The notes below the pieces were generated by a model that saw nothing but the letters and a program-made list of their open reading frames with translations, did not search any database and was not told the DNA's origin. Below are positions 8,378 through 16,981 of a stretch of DNA of 64,000 nt, in pieces; the first letter of the stretch is position 1, and every line of letters starts with the position of its first letter. Position numbers and translations under genes: made by a program. This stretch comes from Actinomyces marseillensis (GTDB lineage: Bacteria > Actinomycetota > Actinomycetes > Actinomycetales > Actinomycetaceae): assembly GCF_900155605.1 (NCBI RefSeq), contig NZ_LT707420.1, positions 1,080,690 through 1,144,689 on the forward strand. Direction: 5' to 3'.

Positions 8378-9505
8378 ATGACGAAGATCGTCAATTCCTG
8401 GAATGATTTCGATCCGCTGAAGCACGTTATCGTTGGCCGTGCAGACTTCTCCGTAATTCCGCCCGAAGAGCCCGCAACCTCCGAAAAGGTTCCGGTTGAC
8501 TCCGAGATGCGCGGCATGTGGGGACCCCGTCCTACCGCCACCGTTGAAGCAGCTAACGAGCAGCTCGACAACTACGTCAAGATCCTCGAAGGCCTCGGCG
8601 TCAAGGTTGACCGCCCGACTCCTCTGCAGTGGAACCAGGAGATCAAGACTCCCGACTTCCGCACCGAGTCCGGCTTCACCCAGATGCCTCCTCGTGACAT
8701 CCTGCTCACGATGGGCAACGAGATCCTCTCCTCAGCAAACTCCTTCCGCTGCCGCTACTTCGAGTACCTGGCCTACTGGCCGCTCATGAACGAGTACTTC
8801 GAGCAGGACCCCGAGTTCCTCTGGACCCAGGCTCCCCGTCCTCGTCTGACCGACAAGTCCTACAAGCACAACTACTACGATGAGCGCATCACCATCGAGG
8901 AGCGCCTCGTTCGTACCGCTAACAAGGACTTCGTGACCACCGAGTTCGAACCCATGTGGGACGCAGCTGACGTCATGCGCGTTGGTAAGGATCTGTTCAT
9001 CCAGCACGGCCTTACCACCAACCGCAAGGCAATGGAGTGGTTCAAGCGCTACTACCCCGATTTCCGCGTTCACGCTGTGAACTTCCCCGGTGATCCCTAC
9101 CCGATCCACATCGACGCGACCTTCGTGCCGCTGCGTCCGGGCCTGATCATCAACAACCCCCACCGTCGTCTGCCCGAAGAGCAGCGCAAGATCTTCGAAG
9201 CCAACGATTGGCAGATCGTTGACGCCGCAGATCCGGCACACACCACCCCGCCGCCGCTGTGCTACTCCTCGGTGTGGTTGTCCATGAACTGCTTGGTCAT
9301 CGACCACAAGACCGTCTGTGTTGAGGCCTCTGAGGTCCACCAGATGGAGCAGATGGACAAGCTGGGCATGAACGTCATCCCCGTTCCCTTCCGTGATGCT
9401 TACGCATTCGGCGGCGGCCTGCACTGCGCGACCGCTGACGTTTACCGTGAAGGTGGCTGCGAGGATTACTTCCCCAACCAGGTCGACGATCCCACGCTGG
9501 TCTGA
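8378..9505 (+). CDS. Arginine:X amidinotransferase (glycine amidinotransferase / StrB family)
   Basis: Transfers the amidino group of arginine to an amine acceptor, releasing ornithine and a guanidino compound (guanidinoacetate if the acceptor is glycine, homoarginine if lysine, guanidino-inositols in StrB-type enzymes). The 375-aa protein follows the family end to end: WNDFDPLKHVIVGRAD, TPDFRTESGFTQMPPRDIL, FVTTEFEPMWDAADVMRVG (catalytic Asp), PIHIDATFVPLRPGLIINNP (catalytic His), SSVWLSMNCLV and GGGLHCATADVYREGG, whose Cys is the expected nucleophile. ATG 8378 follows AGGGAG by 8 bases; a GTG at 8369 is in frame but lies over that site. It lies just after the arginine deiminase operon and before two transporters. 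The acceptor is unknown. Confidence 0.88.
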   Translation: MTKIVNSWNDFDPLKHVIVGRADFSVIPPEEPATSEKVPVDSEMRGMWGPRPTATVEAANEQLDNYVKILEGLGVKVDRPTPLQWNQEIKTPDFRTESGFTQMPPRDILLTMGNEILSSANSFRCRYFEYLAYWPLMNEYFEQDPEFLWTQAPRPRLTDKSYKHNYYDERITIEERLVRTANKDFVTTEFEPMWDAADVMRVGKDLFIQHGLTTNRKAMEWFKRYYPDFRVHAVNFPGDPYPIHIDATFVPLRPGLIINNPHRRLPEEQRKIFEANDWQIVDAADPAHTTPPPLCYSSVWLSMNCLVIDHKTVCVEASEVHQMEQMDKLGMNVIPVPFRDAYAFGGGLHCATADVYREGGCEDYFPNQVDDPTLV

Positions 9506-9517
9506 CGATCTAAAGGC

Positions 9518-9559
9518 TAGGCCCCCCCGATTCCTCCAATTCTGTATCGGGGGGGCCTA
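9518..9559 (+). terminator. 14-bp GC-rich hairpin after the amidinotransferase
   Basis: Perfect 14-bp stem (9518-9531 with 9546-9559, core of seven G-C pairs) around a 14-base loop, 12 bases after the stop codon. No U-tract follows. The remaining stretch to the next gene (9560-9728) holds only short weak hairpins. Confidence 0.7.
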
Positions 9560-9728
9560 CCCCCTATCTGCACAAGAATTCCCCGGTGGTGAATGTCGTG
9601 ACTAGCCGGGGAGTAACGGGGACGTGGTTGCCCAATCGGGAACGCTAATCGAGCTTGTTGTTCCCACTAAGCCCGCGGACCTGGTTCTGCTGAAGCATTA
9701 ACACTTCCAGGTTTTAGAAAGGACGAAG

Positions 9729-10745
9729 ATGTCCACACAATCTAGCTACAAAATGAACGACAAGCTCGGTGTCATCATGATCCTCATTGCTGCTACCGGT
9801 ATGGCAATGGTTGGTACCTTCTCGCGTGGCGCTACAAAGGGACTGCTCCCAGAAGACAAAGCGGTTATCGGTTCGTTCTTGTCCTTTGGTCGTATGACCA
9901 CCGCGATGTTTGGCTTCCTGCTCATCGCGATCATTACCGGAAAATTCCATGATCTGTGGAAGGCTAAGGTTTCCTTCTCGGTCATCATGGGTGGCGTGAG
10001 TATTGGCCTGTCTCTCGGTTTCTACATTTCGTCGACTCTGATGACGTCGATTGCAAACGCAGTCTTCTTGATCTACACCGGTCCTTTGTTCTGCGCGATT
10101 TTGGCCCGAATCTTCCGTAAGGAACACATCAGCCTTATGGCGGGCGGATTCCTGGCAATGGTCTTCGTCGGCATGCTCATGACCATAGGAATCATCGACT
10201 GGGAGAACGGACACCTGAGCTTCGGTCTTGACCTTTCAGGTGCCAGCGCAGAGTACCCGCAGAAGCCTCTTGGTGACCTCTTCGGCTTCCTCTCCGGCGT
10301 TTTCTACGGCCTCTCGATGTTCTTCTACGGCTACCGCCGCGATATGGACTCCACCGTTCGTGGATTCTGGAACTTCGTGTGCGCCGCAAGCGCTGCACTC
10401 GTCATGAGCATCATTCTGCGTCCCTGGCACGGCGTCGCATCCTTCACCGCTTCTAACTGGGGCTGGGCTGTCATCCTCTTCATCGTCTGTGGTTTGATCG
10501 CCCTTGGTTCACTTGTTGTCGCTGGCCGTAACCTTGTCGCTGTGAAGATCTCGACGATCTCCTACTGGGAATGCCCGGTTGCTATTTTCCTCGGTGTCGT
10601 CGTTTGGGGCGAGAGCATGACCGTCATGGGTGCCATCGGTGGCCTGCTGATCATTGTCGGCGGCATTGGCCCGATCTTGTTTAGGGATAAGGCCGCGGCT
10701 CCCGTAGAGGAGGGGGATGCACTTCAGGAGGTCGAGGCGCGATGA
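9729..10745 (+). CDS. DMT-superfamily (EamA) transporter
   Basis: A 338-aa integral membrane protein with about ten hydrophobic segments in two EamA-like halves, e.g. IMILIAATGMAMVGTFSRGATKG at the N-terminus, SVIMGGVSIGLSLGFYISSTLMTSIANAVFLIYTGPLFCAIL in the first half and TISYWECPVAIFLGVVVWGESMTVMGAIGGLLIIVGG in the second. DMT proteins mostly export amino acids, nucleotides or metabolites. The start is backed by AGAAAGGACG, and the end overlaps the next transporter gene by 4 bases. Its place behind the amidinotransferase makes export of a guanidino compound or ornithine possible (inference). The C-terminal tail is charged and cytoplasmic. Confidence 0.8.
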   Translation: MSTQSSYKMNDKLGVIMILIAATGMAMVGTFSRGATKGLLPEDKAVIGSFLSFGRMTTAMFGFLLIAIITGKFHDLWKAKVSFSVIMGGVSIGLSLGFYISSTLMTSIANAVFLIYTGPLFCAILARIFRKEHISLMAGGFLAMVFVGMLMTIGIIDWENGHLSFGLDLSGASAEYPQKPLGDLFGFLSGVFYGLSMFFYGYRRDMDSTVRGFWNFVCAASAALVMSIILRPWHGVASFTASNWGWAVILFIVCGLIALGSLVVAGRNLVAVKISTISYWECPVAIFLGVVVWGESMTVMGAIGGLLIIVGGIGPILFRDKAAAPVEEGDALQEVEAR

Positions 10746-12130
10746 GTGGTCAAGCACCGTCTGATAGTGGCAACGAACACCACACCTTCCTCCATCATGA
10801 AATGAGCGCCGAAGAACAGGAGAAACTCAAGACTCTCAGGCGCGCTGCTGGCGCCTCGTTCATCGGTAACTTTATTGAGTGGTTTGACTACGCCTCGTAC
10901 GGCTACCTGGCAGCTGTCATCGGTACGGTCTTTATCCCTTCCGAGGATAAGAACGTCCAGCTGATTTCAGCATTCGCCATCTTCGCAATGTCCTTCATCC
11001 TGCGTCCCGTTGGTGGTCTCATCTGGGGAATTTGGGGTGACAAATATGGTCGTCGATCGGCCCTTTCCTGGTCGATCCTCATCATGTCGGGTTCGACATT
11101 CCTAATTGCGTTCCTGCCAGGACATAAGACAATCGGTCTAGCTTCAGCCATCTGCCTTCTCGTCCTCCGTATGATCCAGGGCTTCTCGGCCTCGGGTGAA
11201 TACGCTGGAGCGGGAACATTCCTTGCAGAATATGCACCGCCGAAGAAACGCGGTATGTATACTGCGCTGGTTCCCGCATCGACTGCAGTTGGTTTGCTGG
11301 CCGCATCGTTCTTGACCGCCTGCCTCTTCCACTTCCTGTCGGATGCACAGATCGAATCGTGGGGATGGAGGATCCCATTCCTCCTTGCAGGTCCCCTCGG
11401 GATGATCGGCCGCTACATCCGACTCCACCTGGAAGACTCGCCAACCTACATTGCGATGAAGGAAGCGATCAGCGGAGGACAAAAGCAGAGCGTACCAATG
11501 TCGAAGGTCCTCAGGGACCACACCCGTACGATTTGTGTCTCCTTCGGCGTGGCATCGCTGAATGCAGTCGCCTTCTACCTGTTGCTGAGCTACATGCCGA
11601 CCTATGTTGAGCAGGAACTTGGCTTCTCGTCAGATTTGGCTACGGCACTGTCGACTGCACCGCTGATTGTCTACATCGGCTCGATCATGGTGATGGGTCA
11701 CCTGTCAGATACGCACGGACGGCGAAAGATGCTGCTGATTGCATCGGTTGCCTTCATCGTCCTGACAGTTCCGATCTTCATGCTCATGGGAACTCGTAAC
11801 GTCTGGGTCGTCCTTCTGTGTGAAATTGCATTTGCAATCATGCTGACGATCAACGACGGTACCTTGGCGACCTTCCTCGCCGAGTCTTTCCCGACCGAGG
11901 TTCGCTACACCGGATTCGCATTGTCCTTCAATACGGCGAATGCTCTTCTTGGTGGAACCGCTCCGACAATTGCCACGGCACTGATCCAATACACGGGTTC
12001 GTCCCTGGCACCCGCCTACTACCTGGCGTTCATTGCCTTCTTGGCGCTCACTGCCATGCTTGCGATTCCACAGCACGCGACAAGTGCTCTCGATCGTGAG
12101 CAAGCGGAAAGCGCCCAGTCTCAGGGGTAA
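10742..12130 (+). CDS. MFS transporter of the metabolite:H+ symporter (ProP-like) family
   Basis: A 462-aa twelve-helix permease. The MHS hallmark GNFIEWFDYASYGYLA lies at about residues 39-54, followed by the MFS loop 2-3 motif WGDKYGRRSAL, RMIQGFSASGEYAGAGTFLAEYAPPKKRG in helices 4-5, and the second-half repeat GHLSDTHGRRKML. Relatives carry proline/betaine, alpha-ketoglutarate, citrate or shikimate with protons. The ATG overlaps the DMT gene stop (ATGA), so the two transporters are co-translated. Together they could import a precursor and export a product of the amidinotransferase; the substrate cannot be read. The 18-bp hairpin at 12140-12189 ends the unit. Confidence 0.87.
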   Translation: MSGQAPSDSGNEHHTFLHHEMSAEEQEKLKTLRRAAGASFIGNFIEWFDYASYGYLAAVIGTVFIPSEDKNVQLISAFAIFAMSFILRPVGGLIWGIWGDKYGRRSALSWSILIMSGSTFLIAFLPGHKTIGLASAICLLVLRMIQGFSASGEYAGAGTFLAEYAPPKKRGMYTALVPASTAVGLLAASFLTACLFHFLSDAQIESWGWRIPFLLAGPLGMIGRYIRLHLEDSPTYIAMKEAISGGQKQSVPMSKVLRDHTRTICVSFGVASLNAVAFYLLLSYMPTYVEQELGFSSDLATALSTAPLIVYIGSIMVMGHLSDTHGRRKMLLIASVAFIVLTVPIFMLMGTRNVWVVLLCEIAFAIMLTINDGTLATFLAESFPTEVRYTGFALSFNTANALLGGTAPTIATALIQYTGSSLAPAYYLAFIAFLALTAMLAIPQHATSALDREQAESAQSQG

Positions 12131-12139
12131 CAGGAAAAT

Positions 12140-12189
12140 AGAACTCGGAACCTTTGCACGGTGTTGCGACGGCAAAGGTTCCGAGTTCT
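12140..12189 (+). terminator. Rho-independent terminator after the MHS transporter
   Basis: Perfect 18-bp stem (12140-12157 with 12172-12189), 14-base loop, followed by TTTTCTC. A textbook intrinsic terminator 9 bases after the stop. Confidence 0.9.
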
Positions 12190-12305
12190 TTTTCTCACCT
12201 ATTTCAATCAGCAAAAGACATAGGTGGGGGATAGTATGACCGTTAAGCGCATAACCCTGAATAAATAAGATTTTTTAGGACGCTCGTACTAGAAAGGGGA
12301 CCCAG

Positions 12306-12908
12306 ATGTCTGCTGGCGCAATCTCGCACACTGCAAGTACGCGAAAAGGCTTCGATAAGCGCCAGCTGATCATTGACGCTGCTGCCACCTTGCTTCGTGA
12401 GGGTGGTCCGGAAGCGGTTTCACACCGTTCCGTCGCGCGGCTTGCCGGGTGCTCTTTATCCGCAACAACATACTATTTTGACGGTCTTGAGGATCTTCTT
12501 CATCAAGCGGGTCTGGCTAACATGAGTCGTTGGTCTGAGCGTGCCGAACGTGCTGCGTTTAGAGCTCGCAAGCTCAAGAGTGATGCTTCGGTAAAGGAAC
12601 GGATCGATTTGATCCTTTCTGCGACGCTTCCTGATGATGAAAATCTTAAAGGGCACTATGAGCAGCTCGTCTCCGCGGGCGGAGCGGCGCTTGTGGCCAG
12701 TGCATATCAATTCGGTCGTGTTCGACTCAATATTGCGGTAACAACTGTTTTGTCGGCGGTCGGGGTTGACCTTCCGGCTGAAGTTGTTATTGCGCTTGTT
12801 GATGGCGCTGCCGTTTCTGCGCTTTCTGAAGGTCGTGATGTTCGCCTCACCGCCTTTGAGCTTCTCGATAGTGCGTTACATAAATATTGGAAAATAGACA
12901 TAGTTTAG
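12306..12908 (+). CDS. TetR-family transcriptional regulator
   Basis: A 200-aa one-component regulator. The N-terminal helix-turn-helix is clear: KRQLIIDAAATLLREGGPEAVSHRSVARLAGCSLSATTYYFDGLEDLLHQAG (about residues 19-70) with the typical TTYYF recognition-helix end. The C-terminal part is a variable ligand-binding domain. RBS AGAAAGGGGA lies 5 bases before the ATG. It stands alone between the amidinotransferase/transporter unit and the LysP-like permease and may control either or both; candidate palindromes lie at 12903-12928 and 13086-13105. The ligand is unknown. Confidence 0.88.
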   Translation: MSAGAISHTASTRKGFDKRQLIIDAAATLLREGGPEAVSHRSVARLAGCSLSATTYYFDGLEDLLHQAGLANMSRWSERAERAAFRARKLKSDASVKERIDLILSATLPDDENLKGHYEQLVSAGGAALVASAYQFGRVRLNIAVTTVLSAVGVDLPAEVVIALVDGAAVSALSEGRDVRLTAFELLDSALHKYWKIDIV

Positions 12909-12928
12909 GCGTGTGGATTGGCCTAAAC
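12903..12928 (+). terminator. Hairpin at the end of the TetR gene
   Basis: GTTTAGGC (12903-12910, overlapping the stop codon) pairs exactly with 12921-12928. No U-tract follows. It could be a weak terminator or an operator in front of the permease gene. Confidence 0.4.
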
Positions 12929-13085
12929 GATGGCTGTTCCTCATAAGCTGTGTCCGCTTGTCCAATTAATGGGATCGTAAAAAGAAAGAAAAGTCCGCAA
13001 TCTTGCCATTTCTGCTGCAAAATTTCTGCGATTACGCTGGGAATGAATAGTATTGGCGATGCATAGTAGTACACTCGTACCACTA

Positions 13086-13105
13086 ACTTGAGCCTTGGCT
13101 CAGGT
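13086..13105. promoter_or_regulatory. Palindrome in front of the LysP-like gene
   Basis: ACTTGAGCCTTGGCTCAGGT is a 20-base inverted repeat (10-bp arms with one G-T pair) ending 26 bases before the permease ATG. Possible operator, or a stem that affects translation. Confidence 0.4.
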
Positions 13106-13131
13106 CACAAAAGATTCGTAGGAGAATCATT

Positions 13132-14691
13132 ATGTTCTGGTCGCAACCTCAAATAAAAGAAGATTCTGCAGGCCTCGATGCGCAGCAATGCGGCGGTTGC
13201 GGGAAGGTCGCTGAGCGCACAGATCTCAAGCGTGGTCTGAGCGGTCGACACATGCAGATGATCGCCATCGGCGGTGCGATCGGAACCGGTCTCTTCGTCG
13301 CCTCGGGCGCTACGGTTTCAACGGCCGGTCCGGGGGGCGCGCTCGTCGCCTACACGGCAATCGGCCTCATGGTACTTCTCCTGATGCAGTCGCTCGGTGA
13401 AATGAGCGCGCACATGCCGGTTGTCGGCAACTTCCAAACCTATGCCGCGCGCTTCATTAGCCCTTCCTTTGGCTTCGCGATGGGGTGGAACTACTGGTTT
13501 AACTGGGCCGTAACGGTCTCAGCTGACCTTGTCGCCTCGGGAATCGTCATGTCCTACTGGTTCCCGGACGTTCCTGGGTGGATGTGGGCAGCGGGCTTCC
13601 TTGTCCTTCTCACCGTTTTGAACGCGCTTAGTGCGCGGGTTTATGGCGAAGCCGAGTTCTGGCTGGCAACCATTAAGGTCGTGACCATCATCGTCTTCCT
13701 GGTCTCCGGTGTTGCCATGATCTTCGGCATTTTGGGCAACGGGTCGCCTGGCTTTGCGAACTGGCGCATTGAAGACGCGCCCTTCCATGGCGGATTCTTG
13801 CCGATCGTCACGATCTTTATGATCGCCGGCTTCTCATTCCAAGGAACCGAGCTTGTTGGCGTTGCTGCAGCAGAATCGGGCAATCCTCACCGTGATGTGC
13901 CTCGCGCCATTAAGTCGGTCTTCTGGCGCATCATGTTCTTCTACATTGGTGCTATCGCCATTATCGGTACGCTGATTCCATTCACTGACCCGAACCTGTT
14001 GCGCAGCAGTGAATCGGATATCGCATACTCGCCCTTCACCCTGGTCTTCGACCGTTTGGGCATCGCAGCCGCCGCAGCCGTGATGAATGCGGTCATCTTG
14101 ACGTCGATTCTCTCGGCCGGTAACTCGGGCCTCTATGCCTCTTCGCGAATGCTGCACTCGATGGCTCTCATTGGCCAGGCCCCCCGCGTTTTCTGCCACG
14201 TGACGAAGAGGGGAGTCCCGCTTAATGCGATGCTCGCTACTGCTGCCGTTTCGGCTCTTGGCTTCTGCACGGCGCTGGTTGGTGAGGGAACGGCATACAC
14301 CTGGTTGGTGAGTATCGTCGGTGTTTCGGGAATCTTTATGTGGCTAGGTATTGCGGCGTGCCATATTCGTTTCCGTCGCGCCTACCTGCTCCAGGGTTAC
14401 AAGCTCGAGGACCTGCCGTATTGCGCGCCATTCTTCCCCTTCGGACCGATTTTGGCTTTCGGTATGTGTCTGATCGTGCTTCTCGGCCAGAACTACGAGG
14501 CGATCTTCCTTGGCCAGATGTGGGAGATCATCTCGGCATACATTGGTGTCCCGCTCTTCTTGGGAGTCTGGCTGGGCTACCACCTCATCAAGAAGGACCG
14601 CATGACACCGCTCGCTGAGCTTGATGTTCGTGGAGTGACTCGCGAGCAGATCGAAGAAGATATCGAGCGCACCAAGCACTACGACGACTGA
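13132..14691 (+). CDS. LysP-like amino acid permease (APC superfamily, AAT family)
   Basis: A 519-aa twelve-helix permease. The first helix region LSGRHMQMIAIGGAIGTGLFVASGATVSTAGPGGALV and GFAMGWNYWFNWAVTVSADLVASGIVMSYWFPDVPGWMW agree closely with the lysine permease LysP, suggesting uptake of lysine or another basic amino acid with protons. The helix-8 area ILTSILSAGNSGLYASSRML is also typical. An extra Cys-containing N-terminus (QQCGGCGKV, residues 19-27) precedes the transporter core and is unusual. RBS GTAGGAGAATC precedes the ATG. Substrate by homology only; arginine or ornithine would also fit the neighbourhood. Confidence 0.85.
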   Translation: MFWSQPQIKEDSAGLDAQQCGGCGKVAERTDLKRGLSGRHMQMIAIGGAIGTGLFVASGATVSTAGPGGALVAYTAIGLMVLLLMQSLGEMSAHMPVVGNFQTYAARFISPSFGFAMGWNYWFNWAVTVSADLVASGIVMSYWFPDVPGWMWAAGFLVLLTVLNALSARVYGEAEFWLATIKVVTIIVFLVSGVAMIFGILGNGSPGFANWRIEDAPFHGGFLPIVTIFMIAGFSFQGTELVGVAAAESGNPHRDVPRAIKSVFWRIMFFYIGAIAIIGTLIPFTDPNLLRSSESDIAYSPFTLVFDRLGIAAAAAVMNAVILTSILSAGNSGLYASSRMLHSMALIGQAPRVFCHVTKRGVPLNAMLATAAVSALGFCTALVGEGTAYTWLVSIVGVSGIFMWLGIAACHIRFRRAYLLQGYKLEDLPYCAPFFPFGPILAFGMCLIVLLGQNYEAIFLGQMWEIISAYIGVPLFLGVWLGYHLIKKDRMTPLAELDVRGVTREQIEEDIERTKHYDD

Positions 14692-14704
14692 TTCGATACG
14701 AACT

Positions 14705-14750
14705 AGCGCCGAGGTCTGAAATCCACGTGGGGTTTCGAGGCCTCGGCGCT
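14705..14750. terminator. Hairpin between converging permease and hypothetical gene
   Basis: AGCGCCGAGG (14705-14714) pairs exactly with 14741-14750 and the stem can extend imperfectly inward. It lies between converging genes and may serve both directions. The rest of the gap to 14824 shows nothing clear. Confidence 0.65.
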
Positions 14751-14823
14751 CGCGTTTATTCAGTTCTCCGCACCCGCTAGCTTCTGTGCGTCAGTTGATT
14801 GCCGAGGCCGGGGTTGCGTGAGG

Positions 14824-15804
14824 TCAGCGGCCACCTTCACTCCAGCGTCCGTTCGGGTTGCCGTTGGACCACTGTCCATCCTTGTAAATCTCGTTGCCGC
14901 TATTGTCATGGCAGGTGGTAGAACCGTTGGTCTTGAGAGTGCAGTTGTAGCCGAGGCTGGGGTCTGATTCTTCGGTATAAGTCCAGTATGTTTCTCCGCT
15001 GGAGCGTCCCTGAGAAGCGCCAGCGGAACCGGCTGACTGTGAGGCGGAGCCGCCACCGTTAGAACGTGAATGGGAAGAGGAAGCGCCGGTCGAGCGAGAA
15101 GCCCCAACGCTGGACGAAGCAGCAGAGGCCTGCTCGGCTTCCCACTGGCCTCGTGAATCGCGAACCTGATTCGACTTCTCGCCCAAAGCATGTACAGCAT
15201 CGGTGAGCTTCTTTTCCTCATCGACGTTCCACTTGCGGTCATCGCCCACGTGCGAGCGATTCTTCACAGCTTCGTGTGCTTCGTCAATAGTCTTCGTGGT
15301 GTCGTCGATGGTGGACTGTAAGCCGTCACGGGTCGCATTGTCCTTGACTTTCCCATCGGTTTCACCCATGAGATTCTTCGCGTCATTCAGGGCTTGATCT
15401 GCCTTGTTGGCAGCCTCATCAAGCTTCTTAATGGTCAGATCGTCGAGTTCACCCGCGATGGGGGCCAGAGCAGCGTTGAGCTTGTTGGTGGAGGTCTTAG
15501 CCTGATCGAGGACCTTCTTCAGCGACTCGATCTTCTCGTTACTGGCCTTCGTATTGTTGGGAGCCTCAGTCAGAGCGGTAACAGTCGCGTCCGAATCAGC
15601 GTAAGTAGCTTTAAGTGCGGTTACGTTCTCGGAAGCGAGAGCGTATTCGTCAGCCAAAGCGATAGAAGCCTGTGCAGCGGCGCGTGCAGTAGTGAAGTCA
15701 TTTTCTGCATCGACCAATTGAGCTTGAACATCTTTCACGGCCGCGGCAGTTGAATGCGCGGTAAAGGCATAAGCTCCGCTCGCTGCAATCGCGATGATGA
15801 CCAC
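14824..15804 (-). CDS. Membrane-anchored coiled-coil protein of unknown function
   Basis: Not recognised. From the GTG at 15804 it has 326 residues: a hydrophobic segment at the very start (VIIAIAASGAYAFTA), a long alpha-helical, Ala/Asp/Lys-rich region (about 20-215) with coiled-coil character, a Ser/Gly/Ala-rich linker (about 220-265), and a C-terminal domain with YWTYTEESDPSLGYNC, TTCHDNSG and repeated W/G/N. It looks extracellular and tethered by one N-terminal helix. The start is doubtful: GTG 15804 has no ribosome-binding site and cuts into the membrane helix. The frame stays open to 15987, adding RRRGFFTLSGV and a segment with two cysteines, but offers only a CTG (15981). A 5' frameshift or a non-standard start is likely. 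Confidence 0.55.
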   Translation of the reverse strand: MVIIAIAASGAYAFTAHSTAAAVKDVQAQLVDAENDFTTARAAAQASIALADEYALASENVTALKATYADSDATVTALTEAPNNTKASNEKIESLKKVLDQAKTSTNKLNAALAPIAGELDDLTIKKLDEAANKADQALNDAKNLMGETDGKVKDNATRDGLQSTIDDTTKTIDEAHEAVKNRSHVGDDRKWNVDEEKKLTDAVHALGEKSNQVRDSRGQWEAEQASAASSSVGASRSTGASSSHSRSNGGGSASQSAGSAGASQGRSSGETYWTYTEESDPSLGYNCTLKTNGSTTCHDNSGNEIYKDGQWSNGNPNGRWSEGGR

Positions 15805-16052
15805 CCCGGAGAGCGTAAAGAATCCACGTCTCCGGCTGGGTGAGGCCGTCGCTTGCTGGTCACGTGAGGGTGTGGAAACGGGATCTGTTGAATCAAGATC
15901 AGTGGAAGAAATCGAGCGTACGTGCGGACATCCTTCAAATCGAATACTGCATGTGTCGGGATATTTTCCGTGTACGTCCAGTAGCTTTTAATGTGCTGAA
16001 CTCCTTGTGTGATCTCTTCCCTTCTTGGAGTTCGAGGACTGAGACGTCCGCA

Positions 16053-16478
16053 CTATTTTCGATGTCGTGGTTTCGCCTGATTCTGAGTTGTTCGTCGTCC
16101 GGGAATGACTTTATCGAGAATCCAGATGATGGCACTTTGGACGAAAGAAACCTCTGTCACGATGTAGGCAATGGTCGCAAGCGTGGGGAGAAAGAAGAAT
16201 ACGATAGCGACATTGGATACGCGAAAGGTGCACTCTGACGCACAAAACAAGAGTGCTTTTGCGTGCGCTAATGAGTAGATACTCAGTGCAGTGTAGGGGA
16301 GGAGTCCCCACTTATTGACAAGATTCTGTTTCTTTTGATCGGAATAGTCTGTTTCTTTGAGGGCCCACCAAATCAAGCGCTTGAATGCTGCAATGCTCAG
16401 AAAACCAATGAAAATCACCACGAGTACGATGCTGGAATCGTGGGATAGGGATGATGGCGAGAGAACAGACGAATTCAT
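16053..16478 (-). CDS. Small membrane protein, unknown
   Basis: A 141-aa frame with three hydrophobic stretches: SSIVLVVIFIGFLSIAAF near residue 16-33, LLPYTALSIYSLAHAKALLFC in the middle and VAIVFFFLPTLATIAYIVTEV near residue 90-110, ending in a basic tail (PGRRTTQNQAKPRHRK). No family recognised. It is on the same strand as, and upstream of, the coiled-coil protein gene; the gap (15988-16052) is short. No clear ribosome-binding site precedes the ATG, so the start is uncertain. Confidence 0.5.
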   Translation of the reverse strand: MNSSVLSPSSLSHDSSIVLVVIFIGFLSIAAFKRLIWWALKETDYSDQKKQNLVNKWGLLPYTALSIYSLAHAKALLFCASECTFRVSNVAIVFFFLPTLATIAYIVTEVSFVQSAIIWILDKVIPGRRTTQNQAKPRHRK

Positions 16479-16516
16479 GATTCAAGCATAAGTCGCTGTC
16501 GCAGTATGAGGTTTTC

Positions 16517-16981
16517 CTAGTGCTCGTCTTGGGGTGGGAGTGTTTGGCCTGGCGGTAGGTGTTCTTTGGCGTTGTCGAGCAGATTGGGGTCGGGTGTGAA
16601 GCAGAAAGTGATTGTTTCTGGTGAGTTGCCCCATCGTGAAAGAGTGATGCCGGTGAGCTCGAAGGTTCCGGTGCCGGGGATTGTGACAGGCTCTCCTTCA
16701 ATGAGGTCACCGTTATAACCAGGTAGTGGAGGATCGTATGCCCACCCGCCATCTAGAGTTGTTTTCATTCTGCCGTTTTCAATCCAGGCTCCTGAAAAGA
16801 CAAAACTCGGATCGATGCTTCCTTGGACTGGGTAGAAGACGGCGTTGGAATGTACTGCGGCCGTTTGGCAGGGTTGTGACATGGGTTCTTTCACTTCGTA
16901 ATGCTGTGTGCATCCGGCGAGTAATAGTGGAATTGTGAGAGCGGTGCTCAGAAGCAGGGCTGTTGGCTGTCTTTTGACCAT
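16517..16981 (-). CDS. Small secreted lipoprotein, unknown
   Basis: 154 residues starting MVKRQPTALLLSTALTIPLLLAGC: a signal peptide with lipobox L-A-G-C (Cys24), so a lipid-anchored extracellular protein. The mature part contains TAAVHSNAVFYPVQGS, WAYDPPLPGYNGDLIEGEPVTIPGTGTFELTGI and FCFTPDPN; it looks like a compact beta-rich domain but matches nothing I can name. The frame is open far upstream, but the ATG at 16981 follows GGAGAAA and begins the signal peptide. It neighbours two other uncharacterised envelope genes on the same strand. Confidence 0.7.
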   Translation of the reverse strand: MVKRQPTALLLSTALTIPLLLAGCTQHYEVKEPMSQPCQTAAVHSNAVFYPVQGSIDPSFVFSGAWIENGRMKTTLDGGWAYDPPLPGYNGDLIEGEPVTIPGTGTFELTGITLSRWGNSPETITFCFTPDPNLLDNAKEHLPPGQTLPPQDEH

